Below, in pieces: positions 55,010-64,000 of a stretch of 64,000 nt of DNA; position 1 is the stretch's first letter; each line of letters opens with the position of its first letter. A program made the translations under genes and the position numbers. This DNA comes from Pectobacterium carotovorum. GTDB taxonomy: Bacteria; Pseudomonadota; Gammaproteobacteria; Enterobacterales; Enterobacteriaceae. The stretch is from contig NZ_FQWI01000006.1 of assembly GCF_900129615.1 (NCBI RefSeq), positions 243,131 through 307,130 of the forward strand, read 5' to 3'. A model generated the notes under the pieces. That model searched no databases, had not been told where the DNA came from, and saw only the letters and a list, made by a program, of their open reading frames with translations.

Positions 55010-56056
55010 ATGTTGAATGAAAGTCTTAGCACGCTGGCACCAGATGGTCAGCCGTTTCAGTTAACGACCTTGCAGAATCAGGCAGGTATGCGCGTGTGCC
55101 TGATGGACTGGGGTGCAACCTGGCTTTCCTGTGAGCTGCCGCTACCCGAGGGTGAGGTGCGAGAAGTCCTACTGGGCTGTGCATCACCCGAGCAGTATCC
55201 GTTACAAAACGCTTATCTCGGCGCGTCGATTGGCCGCTATGCCAACCGCATAGCCAAAGCCACATTCAGTCGGGAAACCGAAACATTTCATCTGGTTCCA
55301 AATCAGAATGAACACCAGTTGCACGGTGGCCCAGAAGGCTTTCATGCCCGCCGCTGGCGAATCGCCAGTCAGGATGCAACGCAAGTGACTTACCAATTGC
55401 ATTCACCGGATGGCGATCAAGGGTATCCAGGCCACCTTAACGTACAGGTGACGTACGCGCTGACCGAACATAATTCGCTGGAAATCTCGTATCAGGCGAC
55501 CGTAGAGAAAGCCTGCCCCGTTTGTCTGACCAACCACGCGTATTTCAACCTTGATGGCGATTTGACTGACGTACGTAAGCACCAATTGCAGCTGTTTGCC
55601 GACTATTATTTACCGGTCAATAGCGCGGGCATTCCCAACGCCGATCTGACACCAGTAAACGCTACCGGAATGGATTTCCGTCAGCCAAAAACGTTGGAAG
55701 AAGATTTCCTGCGCGACAGCGATCAAATGGCCGTTGGTGGCTACGATCACGCTTATTTATTGCATCGCACCTGCGGTTCCAGCGAAAGTCCTGCTGCCAA
55801 TTTGTGGTCATCCGATGGCCGTGTGCTGATGAGCGTTTTCACCAGTGCCCCCGCCTTACAGCTCTATAGCGGCAACTTTCTGGCCGGAACGCCTTCGCGA
55901 GACGGCGGTCAGTATGAAAACTATGCCGGTGTCGCACTGGAAAGCGAATTCCTGCCGGACAGCCCAAACCACCCAGACTGGCCGCAGCCCGACTGCTGGC
56001 TGAAACCGGGGAAGGTCTATCGCTCGGATACCACGTACCAGTTCCTTACCCAGTAA
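55010..56056 (+). CDS. galM: Aldose 1-epimerase (galactose mutarotase)
   Basis: 348 residues from the ATG at 55010, with ACAGGAG upstream (E. coli GalM 346). Family motifs: GASIGRYANRIAKATF, HQLHGGPEGFHARRW, TNHAYFNLDG with the catalytic His, and the C-terminal ALESEFLPDSPNHPDW with the catalytic Glu. Converts beta- to alpha-anomers of galactose and glucose. It is 120 bp after galE and probably in the same transcript. Confidence 0.94.
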   Translation: MLNESLSTLAPDGQPFQLTTLQNQAGMRVCLMDWGATWLSCELPLPEGEVREVLLGCASPEQYPLQNAYLGASIGRYANRIAKATFSRETETFHLVPNQNEHQLHGGPEGFHARRWRIASQDATQVTYQLHSPDGDQGYPGHLNVQVTYALTEHNSLEISYQATVEKACPVCLTNHAYFNLDGDLTDVRKHQLQLFADYYLPVNSAGIPNADLTPVNATGMDFRQPKTLEEDFLRDSDQMAVGGYDHAYLLHRTCGSSESPAANLWSSDGRVLMSVFTSAPALQLYSGNFLAGTPSRDGGQYENYAGVALESEFLPDSPNHPDWPQPDCWLKPGKVYRSDTTYQFLTQ

Positions 56057-56090
56057 CCGAACAGCAAAAGATAATTAACCCATTGATAAC

Positions 56091-56114
56091 ATTGGCAGAT
56101 GGCTATCTGCCAAT
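56091..56114. promoter_or_regulatory. Inverted repeat between galM and the copper operon
   Basis: Perfect 10-bp inverted repeat ATTGGCAGAT-N4-ATCTGCCAAT, 35 bp after galM. It could be a galM terminator (only a weak T-tract, ATTTAC, follows) or an operator for the efflux operon. It does not match the CusR box of E. coli that I know. Confidence 0.45.
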
Positions 56115-56194
56115 TTACAAAACTATGCTATTCCCCGCTTGCCCCCTTCCCGCTCAGACGCATACACTGCCAAAACGTCCAAAAAGGAAACGCC

Positions 56195-56647
56195 ATGTCC
56201 GCATCATCACGGTCTCCATTATTCATTCATCATCTGCGCCATAAAGGCAGGTGGGGATGGCTATTGGCGCTGTGCTGGCTTTTCCTGAATGCGCAACTGG
56301 CTATCGCAGGTCATCAATGCGATATGACGATCAGCCAGACCTCCTCCGCGATCCAGCATCAGGCACATCTGCAACAGGCTGACGTTCAGCCGTTATCATC
56401 TCACGCTCAGCATACGGCTACAGCGTCTTACGCTGCCGACCAGCAAACGCCGCTGTGCGAAAAACACTGCGTGCCGGATAGTGTGAAGCAGGATAATGGC
56501 TCGCTGGCATTACTAGCGCTGCCAGTGAGCGGTGAGCTGGTCTTAGCGGATAACCCTGTCCACCTTACCCCAGCCTCTGATGTCTGGCTCTCCCCCCCAG
56601 CGGTCGGCCCTCCGGCTGAAATCCGTTTCTGCCGATTTAGAGAATAA
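56195..56647 (+). CDS. Small His/Cys-rich exported protein of the copper operon
   Basis: 150 residues from the ATG at 56195, after AAAAAGGAAA; the frame is open upstream but not credible. One hydrophobic N-terminal segment (GWLLALCWLFLNAQLAIA, about residues 20-37) is a signal peptide or anchor, so the rest is periplasmic. The exported part is rich in His and Gln and has CDM and CEKHC motifs suited to metal binding. I do not recognise the family with certainty (some DUF2946-type copper-associated proteins look similar). It is the first gene of the cus-like operon, 74 bp before cusF. Confidence 0.7.
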   Translation: MSASSRSPLFIHHLRHKGRWGWLLALCWLFLNAQLAIAGHQCDMTISQTSSAIQHQAHLQQADVQPLSSHAQHTATASYAADQQTPLCEKHCVPDSVKQDNGSLALLALPVSGELVLADNPVHLTPASDVWLSPPAVGPPAEIRFCRFRE

Positions 56648-56721
56648 CCCAAGCGATTGATAACCCCTGCGCCAGCGGGCGCAACGTTTTGTTTATCAAT
56701 TATTTTTATTGGGATTATTTT

Positions 56722-57075
56722 ATGCGTATTACTTATATGGCGCTGATCAGCGGCCTGATTTTTTCTGTTTCTTTCTTCACCTTCCCCGTGTGGGCCAACG
56801 ACCACCAGCATCACGCAATGATGCCGACCACTCCCCCAGCGGCCACGACAGCCGTTTATCAGACTACCGGGATTGTTAAGCAGTGGAACGCCAACAGCGT
56901 CACGCTCTCCCACGCGCCGATTGCCCTCCTAAAATGGCCTGCCATGACGATGGCCTTCATGCTGCCATCCAGCGGCGAAATAACGCCATTGCCTGTCAAC
57001 ACGCCAGTCACGTTCAGCTTTATCCAGAACGAGAACGGCTACATCCTGACCGCGATTACGCCAAAGCAGCCTTAA
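56722..57075 (+). CDS. cusF: CusF-family periplasmic copper/silver chaperone
   Basis: 117 residues from the ATG at 56722. A signal peptide (cleavage at VWA-ND, about residue 25) is followed by a His/Met-rich linker and the CusF OB-fold with the metal-binding motif LKWPAMTMAFML, in which the Trp, Met and Met bind Cu(I) or Ag(I). A His ligand may come from SHAPIALL. It delivers metal to CusB/CusA in the periplasm. It follows the His/Cys protein and precedes cusC by 12 bp. Confidence 0.9.
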   Translation: MRITYMALISGLIFSVSFFTFPVWANDHQHHAMMPTTPPAATTAVYQTTGIVKQWNANSVTLSHAPIALLKWPAMTMAFMLPSSGEITPLPVNTPVTFSFIQNENGYILTAITPKQP

Positions 57076-57087
57076 CCGGAGCACATC

Positions 57088-58347
57088 ATGAATTTATCCA
57101 AACACGACGCCGCGCGCGCGTGTCTGGCGATGTTGCTGTGGCTGCCTGCCGCTGTCTTTGCGGCAGATCTGAGTCTTGAACAGGCGTTACAGGCGGCGGA
57201 ACGTTACTCCGCCGACCTGTCAGCCAACCAACACCAGATTAATGCGCTTCAGAACATGGCCGACTCTGCCACACAGCTTCCCGACCCTAAGTTGAAATTT
57301 GGCGTCGAGAATCTGCCATTAGGCGGCAACAACGGCAGCCGACTCACGCGAGAAGGGATGACGATGCAGCGTATCGGCATCATGCAGACCTACGTCAGCA
57401 GCAGTAAGCGTGATAGCAAAGCACAGGCCATTCGGGTAGAAGCCGATGCATTGCAAAGTAATAGCGAGAGTATCCGTGCTCGTCTGCAACGGGAAACGGC
57501 ACAGGCATGGCTGGATCTGGCTCTCTCACAAAAAGCGTTGAGCGAGGTAACCGCGCTGGTCACAGAAAGCCAGCGGCAAATCGCATCGCAAAAAGCGAGC
57601 GTGGCGGCAGGTAGTGAAGCCAGTAGCGTGCTGGATGCCCGCCTGACATTGGCAACCATGCAGGACAGGCAGTCTGATGCAGAACGGGACACGCGCATCG
57701 CACATGCCCGACTGGTGCAGCTTACCGGCATCGCAGATATCAATGTAAACGGCGACCTTCCCCGCTTTGAACGGCTGCCTGCCTCACCGGAGGTGCTGAG
57801 CAACACCATTCATCAGCATCCAGAAATGCAACAGGCGCAGCGTGAGGCCGAGTTGGCTCAGGCTCGTTCCGCACAGTCAGCTGTTGCCGCCATCCCCAAT
57901 GTTGATGTTGAAGTCTATTACGCGAAACGTGGAGATGATTACGACGATATGGCGGGCATGATGGTGACAGTCGATCTGCCGCTCTTCACATCCAAACGTC
58001 AGGATAAGGACTATGCCGCAGACGTCTCGCGCAGCATGGAAGCTCGCGACAGAGTGTTGCTCACCGAACGAGAGCATCAGGCGCAACTCAATACGCTGAT
58101 TGCTCAATATCAAGCCGCACAGTCTCGCTGGCAGCGCCAGAACAACGAGGTTCTCCCTCTCCAACAGCAGCGCATCAAACTGATTCAGGCTCAGTATCAA
58201 TCCGGCAGCAGTAATCTTTACGCCGTACTGGATGCCCGTCGGGCGTTACTCGAAAGCCGGATTGCCGTTCAGGATACCGCTCGGGAGATGGCGCAATATT
58301 GGGCTGCCATCCGTTATCTGACACCACAAGGAAGCCCTACGCGATGA
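57088..58347 (+). CDS. cusC: Outer-membrane efflux channel of the Cus system
   Basis: 419 residues. Signal peptide ending VFA-AD near residue 25; then the TolC-family double repeat of coiled-coil and beta segments (LSLEQALQAAERYSADLSANQHQINALQ; AQLNTLIAQYQAAQSRWQRQNNEVLPLQQQRI). No lipobox, unlike E. coli CusC, so it is closer to CzcC/SilC-like TolC members. Forms the trimeric exit channel of the tripartite exporter. Its stop overlaps the cusB start as ATGA. Confidence 0.85.
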   Translation: MNLSKHDAARACLAMLLWLPAAVFAADLSLEQALQAAERYSADLSANQHQINALQNMADSATQLPDPKLKFGVENLPLGGNNGSRLTREGMTMQRIGIMQTYVSSSKRDSKAQAIRVEADALQSNSESIRARLQRETAQAWLDLALSQKALSEVTALVTESQRQIASQKASVAAGSEASSVLDARLTLATMQDRQSDAERDTRIAHARLVQLTGIADINVNGDLPRFERLPASPEVLSNTIHQHPEMQQAQREAELAQARSAQSAVAAIPNVDVEVYYAKRGDDYDDMAGMMVTVDLPLFTSKRQDKDYAADVSRSMEARDRVLLTEREHQAQLNTLIAQYQAAQSRWQRQNNEVLPLQQQRIKLIQAQYQSGSSNLYAVLDARRALLESRIAVQDTAREMAQYWAAIRYLTPQGSPTR

Positions 58348-59846
58348 GCAAAACAGTCACGAACAAATCATTGATGTTTAGCCTGATAGCACTGGCTATT
58401 CTCAGCGCAGGTGGCGTGGGCTATCTAGTTGGCAAACAGCAAACGCCGCACTCGCCTTCTACCGCAGAGCCAGAACGTGCCATTCTCTATTGGTATGACC
58501 CGATGGTGCCGGATAAACGTTTCGACAAACCGGGGAAATCGCCCTTTATGGATATGGAATTGGTGCCCCGCTACGCCGATGACATACAGGAGGACGGCGG
58601 TGTCATCGTCAGCGCTCGTCAGCAACAAAATCTCGGCGTTCGCACCACCCGCGCGGAAATACGCGAACTGACTGACCGCACCACAGGTTATGGCACCGTC
58701 GTCCTCAACGAACGCGGTTTACACACGTTGGTGGCACCCAGCGGCGGCATTGTCGAAAAACTCACGGTCAATGCGCTGCAACAACAAGTGAAGAAAGGCG
58801 AAACGCTAGCCACATTATGGAACCCGACCTGGGCGGCGGCACAGCGCGAATATCTGGCGGTACGGCAGTTGGGCGACGACATACTCACCCAATCGGCCCG
58901 CCAGCGGCTGGCGCTGTTATTCATGCCGGAAGCGATTATTCGGCAGGTCGAGCGGAGCGGCAAACCACAGGACAGGATCGCGATTACCGCACCAGAAAAC
59001 GGCTACGTGAATAAGTTGGAGGTGCGGCAAGGCATGCAGTTAAGCCCTGCTCAGCCGTTATTCGAACTTGCCAGTCTGAACCCGGTTTGGGTCGATGTCG
59101 ATTATCCCGAAGCGCAGGCGGCGCAGCTAACGATTGGCAGCGACATCAGCGCAACCAGCCGTGCCTGGCCGGACAAAACCTTCCACGGCAAAGTCAGCGA
59201 ACTGCTACCCATACTGGACAGTGCCACACGCACGCTAAAAGCCCGTGTCGTGCTGGATAACCCGCAACAACAGCTTAAACCCGGCATGTACCTGACCGTG
59301 CAGCTTTCTCACTCTCAGGCACAGCCGCGTCTGGCGATCCCGCAGGAGGCGCTATTGGTCAGCGGTAGCCAAAACCGGGTCTTGCTGAGTGATGGCAACG
59401 GCCATTTCACCCCACGCAACGTCACTGCTGGCGCAACCTTGGGAGATTGGGTCGAAATCATCGATGGACTGAAAGCAGGCGACAACGTAGTCACTTCAGG
59501 CCAGTTCCTGATTGATTCCGAAGCCAGCCTGCGCAGCGCCTTACCGCAGTTTGATGCGGAGACATCGGAAAACCCAGCAACGCCGACTGCCCCCGCGGGC
59601 TATCGCACTCAGGGAGTCATCAGAGCGATAAACGGCAATCAGGCCACCATCGAACACGAAGCGGTTCCGGCACTCAACTGGTCGCCAATGACGATGGACT
59701 TCACGCTGCCATCGTCAGGGCTGCCACAGGGAGTGGGGATCGGCAGCACCGTCAGTTTCCAGTTCAGCATGGACGACAGTGGGATTCACGTCCTGCATTT
59801 TTTACCCGCTGACGATCCGCATGCCGGACATGGAGGTCATCCATGA
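58344..59846 (+). CDS. cusB: Membrane-fusion protein with N-terminal HMBD and C-terminal CusF domain
   Basis: 500 residues from the ATG at 58344. An N-terminal anchor is followed by the heavy-metal-binding domain [23 protein letters not shown] (about residues 48-70), the barrel-sandwich hybrid and hairpin ([35 protein letters not shown]). The last 80 residues are a fused CusF domain with [12 protein letters not shown] and a His-rich tail HAGHGGHP. E. coli CusB (407 residues) lacks this fusion. Couples CusA to CusC in the periplasm. Overlaps cusA by 4 bp. Confidence 0.92.
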   Translation: MSKTVTNKSLMFSLIALAILSAGGVGYLVGKQQTPHSPSTAEPERAILYWYDPMVPDKRFDKPGKSPFMDMELVPRYADDIQEDGGVIVSARQQQNLGVRTTRAEIRELTDRTTGYGTVVLNERGLHTLVAPSGGIVEKLTVNALQQQVKKGETLATLWNPTWAAAQREYLAVRQLGDDILTQSARQRLALLFMPEAIIRQVERSGKPQDRIAITAPENGYVNKLEVRQGMQLSPAQPLFELASLNPVWVDVDYPEAQAAQLTIGSDISATSRAWPDKTFHGKVSELLPILDSATRTLKARVVLDNPQQQLKPGMYLTVQLSHSQAQPRLAIPQEALLVSGSQNRVLLSDGNGHFTPRNVTAGATLGDWVEIIDGLKAGDNVVTSGQFLIDSEASLRSALPQFDAETSENPATPTAPAGYRTQGVIRAINGNQATIEHEAVPALNWSPMTMDFTLPSSGLPQGVGIGSTVSFQFSMDDSGIHVLHFLPADDPHAGHGGHP

Positions 59847-62800
59847 TTGCCTACATCATTCGCTGGTCGCTCAAAAACCGTCTTCTGGTTTTACTGGCCG
59901 CGCTGTTCATGGCGGCGTGGGGTCTGCTGTCTCTACAAAAAACGCCGCTGGATGCTCTGCCCGATTTATCAGATGTACAGGTCATCATTCGCGTCAGCTA
60001 TCCGGGGAAAGCGCCGCAGGTGGTGGAAAATCAGGTGACCTACCCGCTGACGACCACCATGCTTTCCGTGCCGGGTGCCAAAACGGTACGGGGCTTTTCC
60101 ATGTTCGGCGATGCCTACGTTTATGTGCTGTTTGAAGATGGCACTGATCCTTACTGGGCACGCTCCCGCGTGCTGGAATATCTCAGTCAGGTGCAATCCA
60201 GCCTGCCTGCCGATGCGAAAACCTCACTCGGCCCAGATGCCACCGGCGTCGGCTGGATCTACGAATACGCACTGGTCGATCGCAGCGGCAAATACAGTCT
60301 GGCCGATCTGCGCGGCTTTCAGGACTGGCTGCTGAAATATGAGCTGAAAACCGTTCCCGATGTAGCAGAAGTCGCCAGCGTGGGCGGTATGGTCAAACAG
60401 TATCAGATCGTCGTCGACCCAGAACGCATGCGAACGCAGGGCATCACCCATCAGCAGATCGTCAGCGCTGTTCAAGCAGCCAATCAGGAAAACGGCGGTT
60501 CCGTGCTGGAGCTGGGCGAAGCGGAGTACATGGTGCGCACCACCGGTTACCTGAAAACCGCGCAAGATTTCAACCAGGTGGTAATGACTACCCGCAACGG
60601 CATTCCTGTGCTGTTGCAGGATGTGGCGACGCTCAGAGAAGGACCGGAGATGCGGCGCGGCATCGCAGAACTGAATGGCGAAGGCGAAGTGGCGGGCGGC
60701 ATCATCGTCCTGCGCTATGGCAAGAACGCGCTGAATACGCTGCATGCCGTCAAAGCGCGGTTACAGGAAATACAAAAAAGCCTGCCAGCGGGTGTAGAAA
60801 TCGTCCCAACCTACGACCGCTCGCAGCTGATTGAACACGCCATCGATACGCTCAGCTTCAAGCTGCTGGAAGAATTTGTTGTCGTCGTGATCATCTGCGC
60901 CCTGTTTCTGTTTCACTTCCGCTCGGCGCTGGTGGCGATCATCAGCCTGCCGTTGGGGATTCTGGGGGCGTTTATCATCATGCGCTATCAGGGGGTGAAC
61001 GCGAATATTATGTCGCTGGGCGGTATCGCTATAGCCATCGGCGCGATGGTGGATGCCGCGATTGTGATGATAGAAAACATGCATAAAGTCATTGAACAGT
61101 GGCGGCATGAAAATCCTGGGAAGCAGCCGCAGAATAACGAGTGGTGGCAGCTAGCAGAACGGGCTGCGGTGGAAGTGGGTCCCGCGCTGTTTTGCAGCCT
61201 GCTGATCATTACGCTGTCGTTTGTCCCGGTGTTCTCACTGGAGGCACAGGAAGGCCGCATGTTTTCCCCGCTGGCCTTTACCAAAACCTATGCCATGGCC
61301 GTCGCCGCCGGATTAGGGATTACGTTGGTGCCAGTATTAATGGGATATTTCGTACGCGGCAAGATACCGGACGAACAGGCGAACCCGATTAACCGCTGGC
61401 TGATTGCAGCCTATCACCCGGTGTTGCAAAAGGTGTTGAGCTACCCGAAAACCACGCTGCTGATTTCCGGCCTGCTGTTGCTGCTGACGCTCTTTCCGCT
61501 CAGCCGTCTGGGGAGCGAATTTATGCCACCGCTGGATGAAGGCGATCTGCTGTATATGCCTTCCACCCTGCCCGGCATCTCTGCACGGGAAGCTGGCCGA
61601 CTGCTGCAACAGACGGACAGGCTGATTAAAACTGTGCCCGAAGTCGAATCGGTCTTCGGCAAAGCAGGCCGTGCCGAAACAGCCACCGACCCCGCTCCGC
61701 TCACCATGCTGGAAAGCACCATTCGGCTGAAACCGCGCGACCAGTGGCGCGAGGGCATGACCATGGACAAGCTGGTTGCCGAGTTGGATCGTACCGTCAG
61801 CCTGCCGGGTATCGCGAACGTGTGGGTGCCGCCGATTCGTAACCGTCTGGACATGCTGGCAACCGGCATCAAAAGCCCGGTGGGCATTAAGGTTAACGGC
61901 AATAATCTGGCAGATATCGAACGTACTGCTGCACAAATCGAGCAGGTGGTGAAACAGGTTCCGGGCGTGACGTCTGCACTGGCGGAACGGCTGGCGGGCG
62001 GACGCTATATCGATATTGATATCGATCGTCAGCGCGCCGCACGTTATGGCGTGTCCGTCGAGGAGCTCCAGTCGGTGGTCGCTACGCTAATCGGCGGGCA
62101 AAACATCGGCGAAACCATTGAAGGCCGCCAGCGTTATCCCATCAACATCCGCTACCCTCGTGAATTACGCGATTCGCTACAAAAATTGCGTGACCTACCC
62201 ATCGTGACGGCCAACGGCAGCAGAGTGACGCTGGCAGAGCTGGCTGATATTCGCGTCAGCGAAGGGCCACCGATGCTGAAAAGTGAAAACAGCCGCCTGT
62301 CGGACTGGATTTATGTCGACCTGCGTGGACGCGACCTAAAATCTGCCGTTGAAGACATGCAGCAGGCCGTTGCCCAACAAGTCACGCTGCCGGAAGGCGT
62401 GTCACTGAGCTGGTCAGGTCAGTTTGAGTATCTGGAACGCGCCACGGAGAAAATGAAAGTCGTCGTGCCCTTTACGCTGCTGATCATTTTTGTGCTGCTG
62501 TATGTCACCTTCAACCGCATCAAAGACGCGTTGCTGATTATGGCAACCTTACCTTTCGCGCTGATTGGCGGCGTCTGGCTGCTCTATCTCCTTGGCTATA
62601 ATCTTTCTGTAGCGGGTGCGGTGGGCTTTATTGCACTGGCAGGCGTATCGGCGGAATTCGGCGTCATTATGCTGCTGTACCTCAACCATGCAGTAGAGAA
62701 ACACCGTATGGCAGGTCAGGCACTGTCACGCCAGCAATTGATGGATGCCATCCATGAAGGAGCGGTTCTGCGCGTACGGCCGAAAATGATGACCGTGGCA

Positions 62801-62980
62801 ACGATTATGGCAGGGCTGCTCCCCATTATGTGGGGAGGCGGCAGCGGATCCGAAATCATGCAGCGGATTGCTGCGCCGATGATCGGCGGGATGGTGAGTG
62901 CCCCTCTGCTGTCGATGCTGGTGATTCCAGCGGTCTATCTATTATTGCACAAGGGGGATTCCGGTTTGCTGAAACGGTAA
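59843..62980 (+). CDS. cusA: RND heavy-metal efflux pump
   Basis: 1045 residues (E. coli CusA 1047), twelve transmembrane helices in two RND repeats with large periplasmic loops. HME-type features: [52 protein letters not shown] with the proton-relay Asp in TM4, and Met-rich segments forming the metal path. It drives Cu(I)/Ag(I) out with proton motive force. Last of the operon; no cusRS pair is in the window. Confidence 0.95.
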   Translation: MIAYIIRWSLKNRLLVLLAALFMAAWGLLSLQKTPLDALPDLSDVQVIIRVSYPGKAPQVVENQVTYPLTTTMLSVPGAKTVRGFSMFGDAYVYVLFEDGTDPYWARSRVLEYLSQVQSSLPADAKTSLGPDATGVGWIYEYALVDRSGKYSLADLRGFQDWLLKYELKTVPDVAEVASVGGMVKQYQIVVDPERMRTQGITHQQIVSAVQAANQENGGSVLELGEAEYMVRTTGYLKTAQDFNQVVMTTRNGIPVLLQDVATLREGPEMRRGIAELNGEGEVAGGIIVLRYGKNALNTLHAVKARLQEIQKSLPAGVEIVPTYDRSQLIEHAIDTLSFKLLEEFVVVVIICALFLFHFRSALVAIISLPLGILGAFIIMRYQGVNANIMSLGGIAIAIGAMVDAAIVMIENMHKVIEQWRHENPGKQPQNNEWWQLAERAAVEVGPALFCSLLIITLSFVPVFSLEAQEGRMFSPLAFTKTYAMAVAAGLGITLVPVLMGYFVRGKIPDEQANPINRWLIAAYHPVLQKVLSYPKTTLLISGLLLLLTLFPLSRLGSEFMPPLDEGDLLYMPSTLPGISAREAGRLLQQTDRLIKTVPEVESVFGKAGRAETATDPAPLTMLESTIRLKPRDQWREGMTMDKLVAELDRTVSLPGIANVWVPPIRNRLDMLATGIKSPVGIKVNGNNLADIERTAAQIEQVVKQVPGVTSALAERLAGGRYIDIDIDRQRAARYGVSVEELQSVVATLIGGQNIGETIEGRQRYPINIRYPRELRDSLQKLRDLPIVTANGSRVTLAELADIRVSEGPPMLKSENSRLSDWIYVDLRGRDLKSAVEDMQQAVAQQVTLPEGVSLSWSGQFEYLERATEKMKVVVPFTLLIIFVLLYVTFNRIKDALLIMATLPFALIGGVWLLYLLGYNLSVAGAVGFIALAGVSAEFGVIMLLYLNHAVEKHRMAGQALSRQQLMDAIHEGAVLRVRPKMMTVATIMAGLLPIMWGGGSGSEIMQRIAAPMIGGMVSAPLLSMLVIPAVYLLLHKGDSGLLKR

Positions 62981-63117
62981 AGCCAGAGCGTGATTTTACG
63001 CAAACAACCTGCGGATAAATCACGCTTGCCATCGACTATCGATTGCCGATAACCGTTCTCCACCCCTATAATGAAATCAGTTATCACAGAAATCTTAGGA
63101 TAGGAAGGAGTTTAGCT

Positions 63118-63870
63118 ATGGCTGTAACTAAGCTGGTACTGGTAAGACACGGTGAGAGCCAGTGGAACAACGAAAACCGCTTCACAGGCTGGTACGATGT
63201 CGATCTATCCGACAAAGGCCGTTCAGAAGCCAAAGCCGCAGGTCAGCTGCTGAAAGACGAAGGTTTTGCCTTTGATTTCGCATATACCTCCGTGCTGAAA
63301 CGTGCCATTCATACACTGTGGAATGTACTGGACGAGCTGGATCAAGCCTGGTTGCCAGTTGAGAAATCCTGGAAACTGAATGAGCGTCACTACGGTGCGC
63401 TGCAAGGTCTGAATAAAGCCGAAACCGCTGAGAAATACGGTGACGAGCAGGTTAAACAATGGCGTCGTGGTTTTGCGATTACGCCTCCAGAGTTGACGCG
63501 TGATGACGAACGTTTCCCGGGTCACGACCCACGTTACGCTGCCCTGAGCGACAAAGAGCTGCCGCTGACTGAAAGCCTGGCGCTGACCATCGAACGTGTT
63601 GTGCCTTACTGGAACGAAACCATCCTGCCGCGCGTCAAAAGCGGTGAGCGTGTGATCGTTGCGGCTCACGGTAACTCACTGCGTGCGCTGGTGAAATACC
63701 TGGACAACCTGGGCGAAGACGAAATTCTGGAACTGAATATCCCAACTGGCGTGCCGTTGGTTTATGAATTCGACGAGAACTTCAAGCCGATCAAACGTTA
63801 CTACCTGGGCAACGCAGACGAAATCGCTGCAAAAGCTGCCGCAGTAGCGAATCAGGGTAAAGCGAAGTAA
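63118..63870 (+). CDS. gpmA: 2,3-bisphosphoglycerate-dependent phosphoglycerate mutase
   Basis: 250 residues from the ATG at 63118 with GGAAGGAG upstream (E. coli GpmA 250); the upstream frame to 63043 is not conserved. [23 protein letters not shown] contains the phosphorylated His (RHG, about residue 11). Also [40 protein letters not shown] and [17 protein letters not shown] with the second His. Glycolytic interconversion of 3- and 2-phosphoglycerate. In E. coli it is adjacent to galM; here the copper operon separates them. Confidence 0.97.
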   Translation: MAVTKLVLVRHGESQWNNENRFTGWYDVDLSDKGRSEAKAAGQLLKDEGFAFDFAYTSVLKRAIHTLWNVLDELDQAWLPVEKSWKLNERHYGALQGLNKAETAEKYGDEQVKQWRRGFAITPPELTRDDERFPGHDPRYAALSDKELPLTESLALTIERVVPYWNETILPRVKSGERVIVAAHGNSLRALVKYLDNLGEDEILELNIPTGVPLVYEFDENFKPIKRYYLGNADEIAAKAAAVANQGKAK

Positions 63871-63954
63871 TTTTCCCCTGAATGACAAAAACCCGGCCTG
63901 TGCCGTAATGCCGATCAGTTAAGGATCAGTTGAACGATCCGGTACTTGTGTAAC

Positions 63955-63989
63955 AATCCGTAATCTCACAGGGATTACGGATTTTTTTA
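63955..63989 (+). terminator. Rho-independent terminator of gpmA
   Basis: Stem ATCCGTAATC / GATTACGGAT with a short loop followed by seven T. It lies 85 bp after the stop, at the right edge of the window. Confidence 0.9.
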
Positions 63990-64000
63990 TGCTACTCAGC

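Overview
The window reads as chromosomal DNA of a gamma-proteobacterium of the order Enterobacterales, most like a soft-rot Pectobacterium. Nearly every housekeeping protein is close to its E. coli K-12 counterpart, and two E. coli neighbourhoods are recognisable: wza/yegH/asmA/dcd/udk with mrp-metG, and the pgl/ybhA/mod/gal/gpmA block. The genus is inferred from remembered gene order and protein similarity; no database search was possible.

Region 1 (1-19139, all minus strand) is a surface-polysaccharide locus. Transcription would start near 19.2 kb, pass a JUMPstart/ops element (RfaH recruitment) and read wecA, wza, wzb, wzc, a strong terminator-like hairpin, rfbA, rfbD, rfbC, then an AT-rich variable part. 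The variable part holds a DRE-TIM aldolase, a HAD phosphatase and a KdsB-like CMP-sugar synthetase, then a Wzx flippase, a GT-B transferase, a hexapeptide acetyltransferase, a zinc-ribbon sugar epimerase, a CgeB-like protein, a Wzy polymerase, a rhamnosyltransferase-like GT2 and a GT4 enzyme cut by the window edge. Together they would build a heteropolymer on undecaprenyl-PP-GlcNAc containing L-rhamnose or 6-deoxy-L-talose, and plausibly an acidic CMP-activated ulosonic acid made by an aldolase-based, Kdo-like route. The aldolase/HAD/CMP-transferase triad is the best candidate here for an undescribed pathway.

Region 2 (19.8-31 kb) is conserved backbone: yegH, a HepT/MntA toxin-antitoxin pair, dcuC, asmA, dcd, udk, mrp and metG, with two ERIC-family elements (one with an internal insertion, one reduced to 59 bp). 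Region 3 (31-38.6 kb) holds a formate dehydrogenase fdoGHI whose catalytic residue is Cys rather than selenocysteine, then an orphan sugar-binding protein paired with an LVIVD-repeat protein.

Region 4 (38.6-64 kb) follows the E. coli pgl-ybhA-mod-gal-gpmA order in inverted orientation, with a tRNA-Ser(UGA). It carries two inserted modules and one gap. Between ybhA and modC lie glk and a LacI-controlled sugar module (MFS transporter, two TIM-barrel enzymes of which one is secreted, a Gfo/Idh/MocA dehydrogenase) with three identical 12-bp operators. galT and galK are missing between galE and galM. Between galM and gpmA lies a copper/silver efflux operon (small His/Cys protein, cusF, cusC, cusB with a fused CusF domain, cusA). 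No rRNA, CRISPR array, transposase or prophage was seen.
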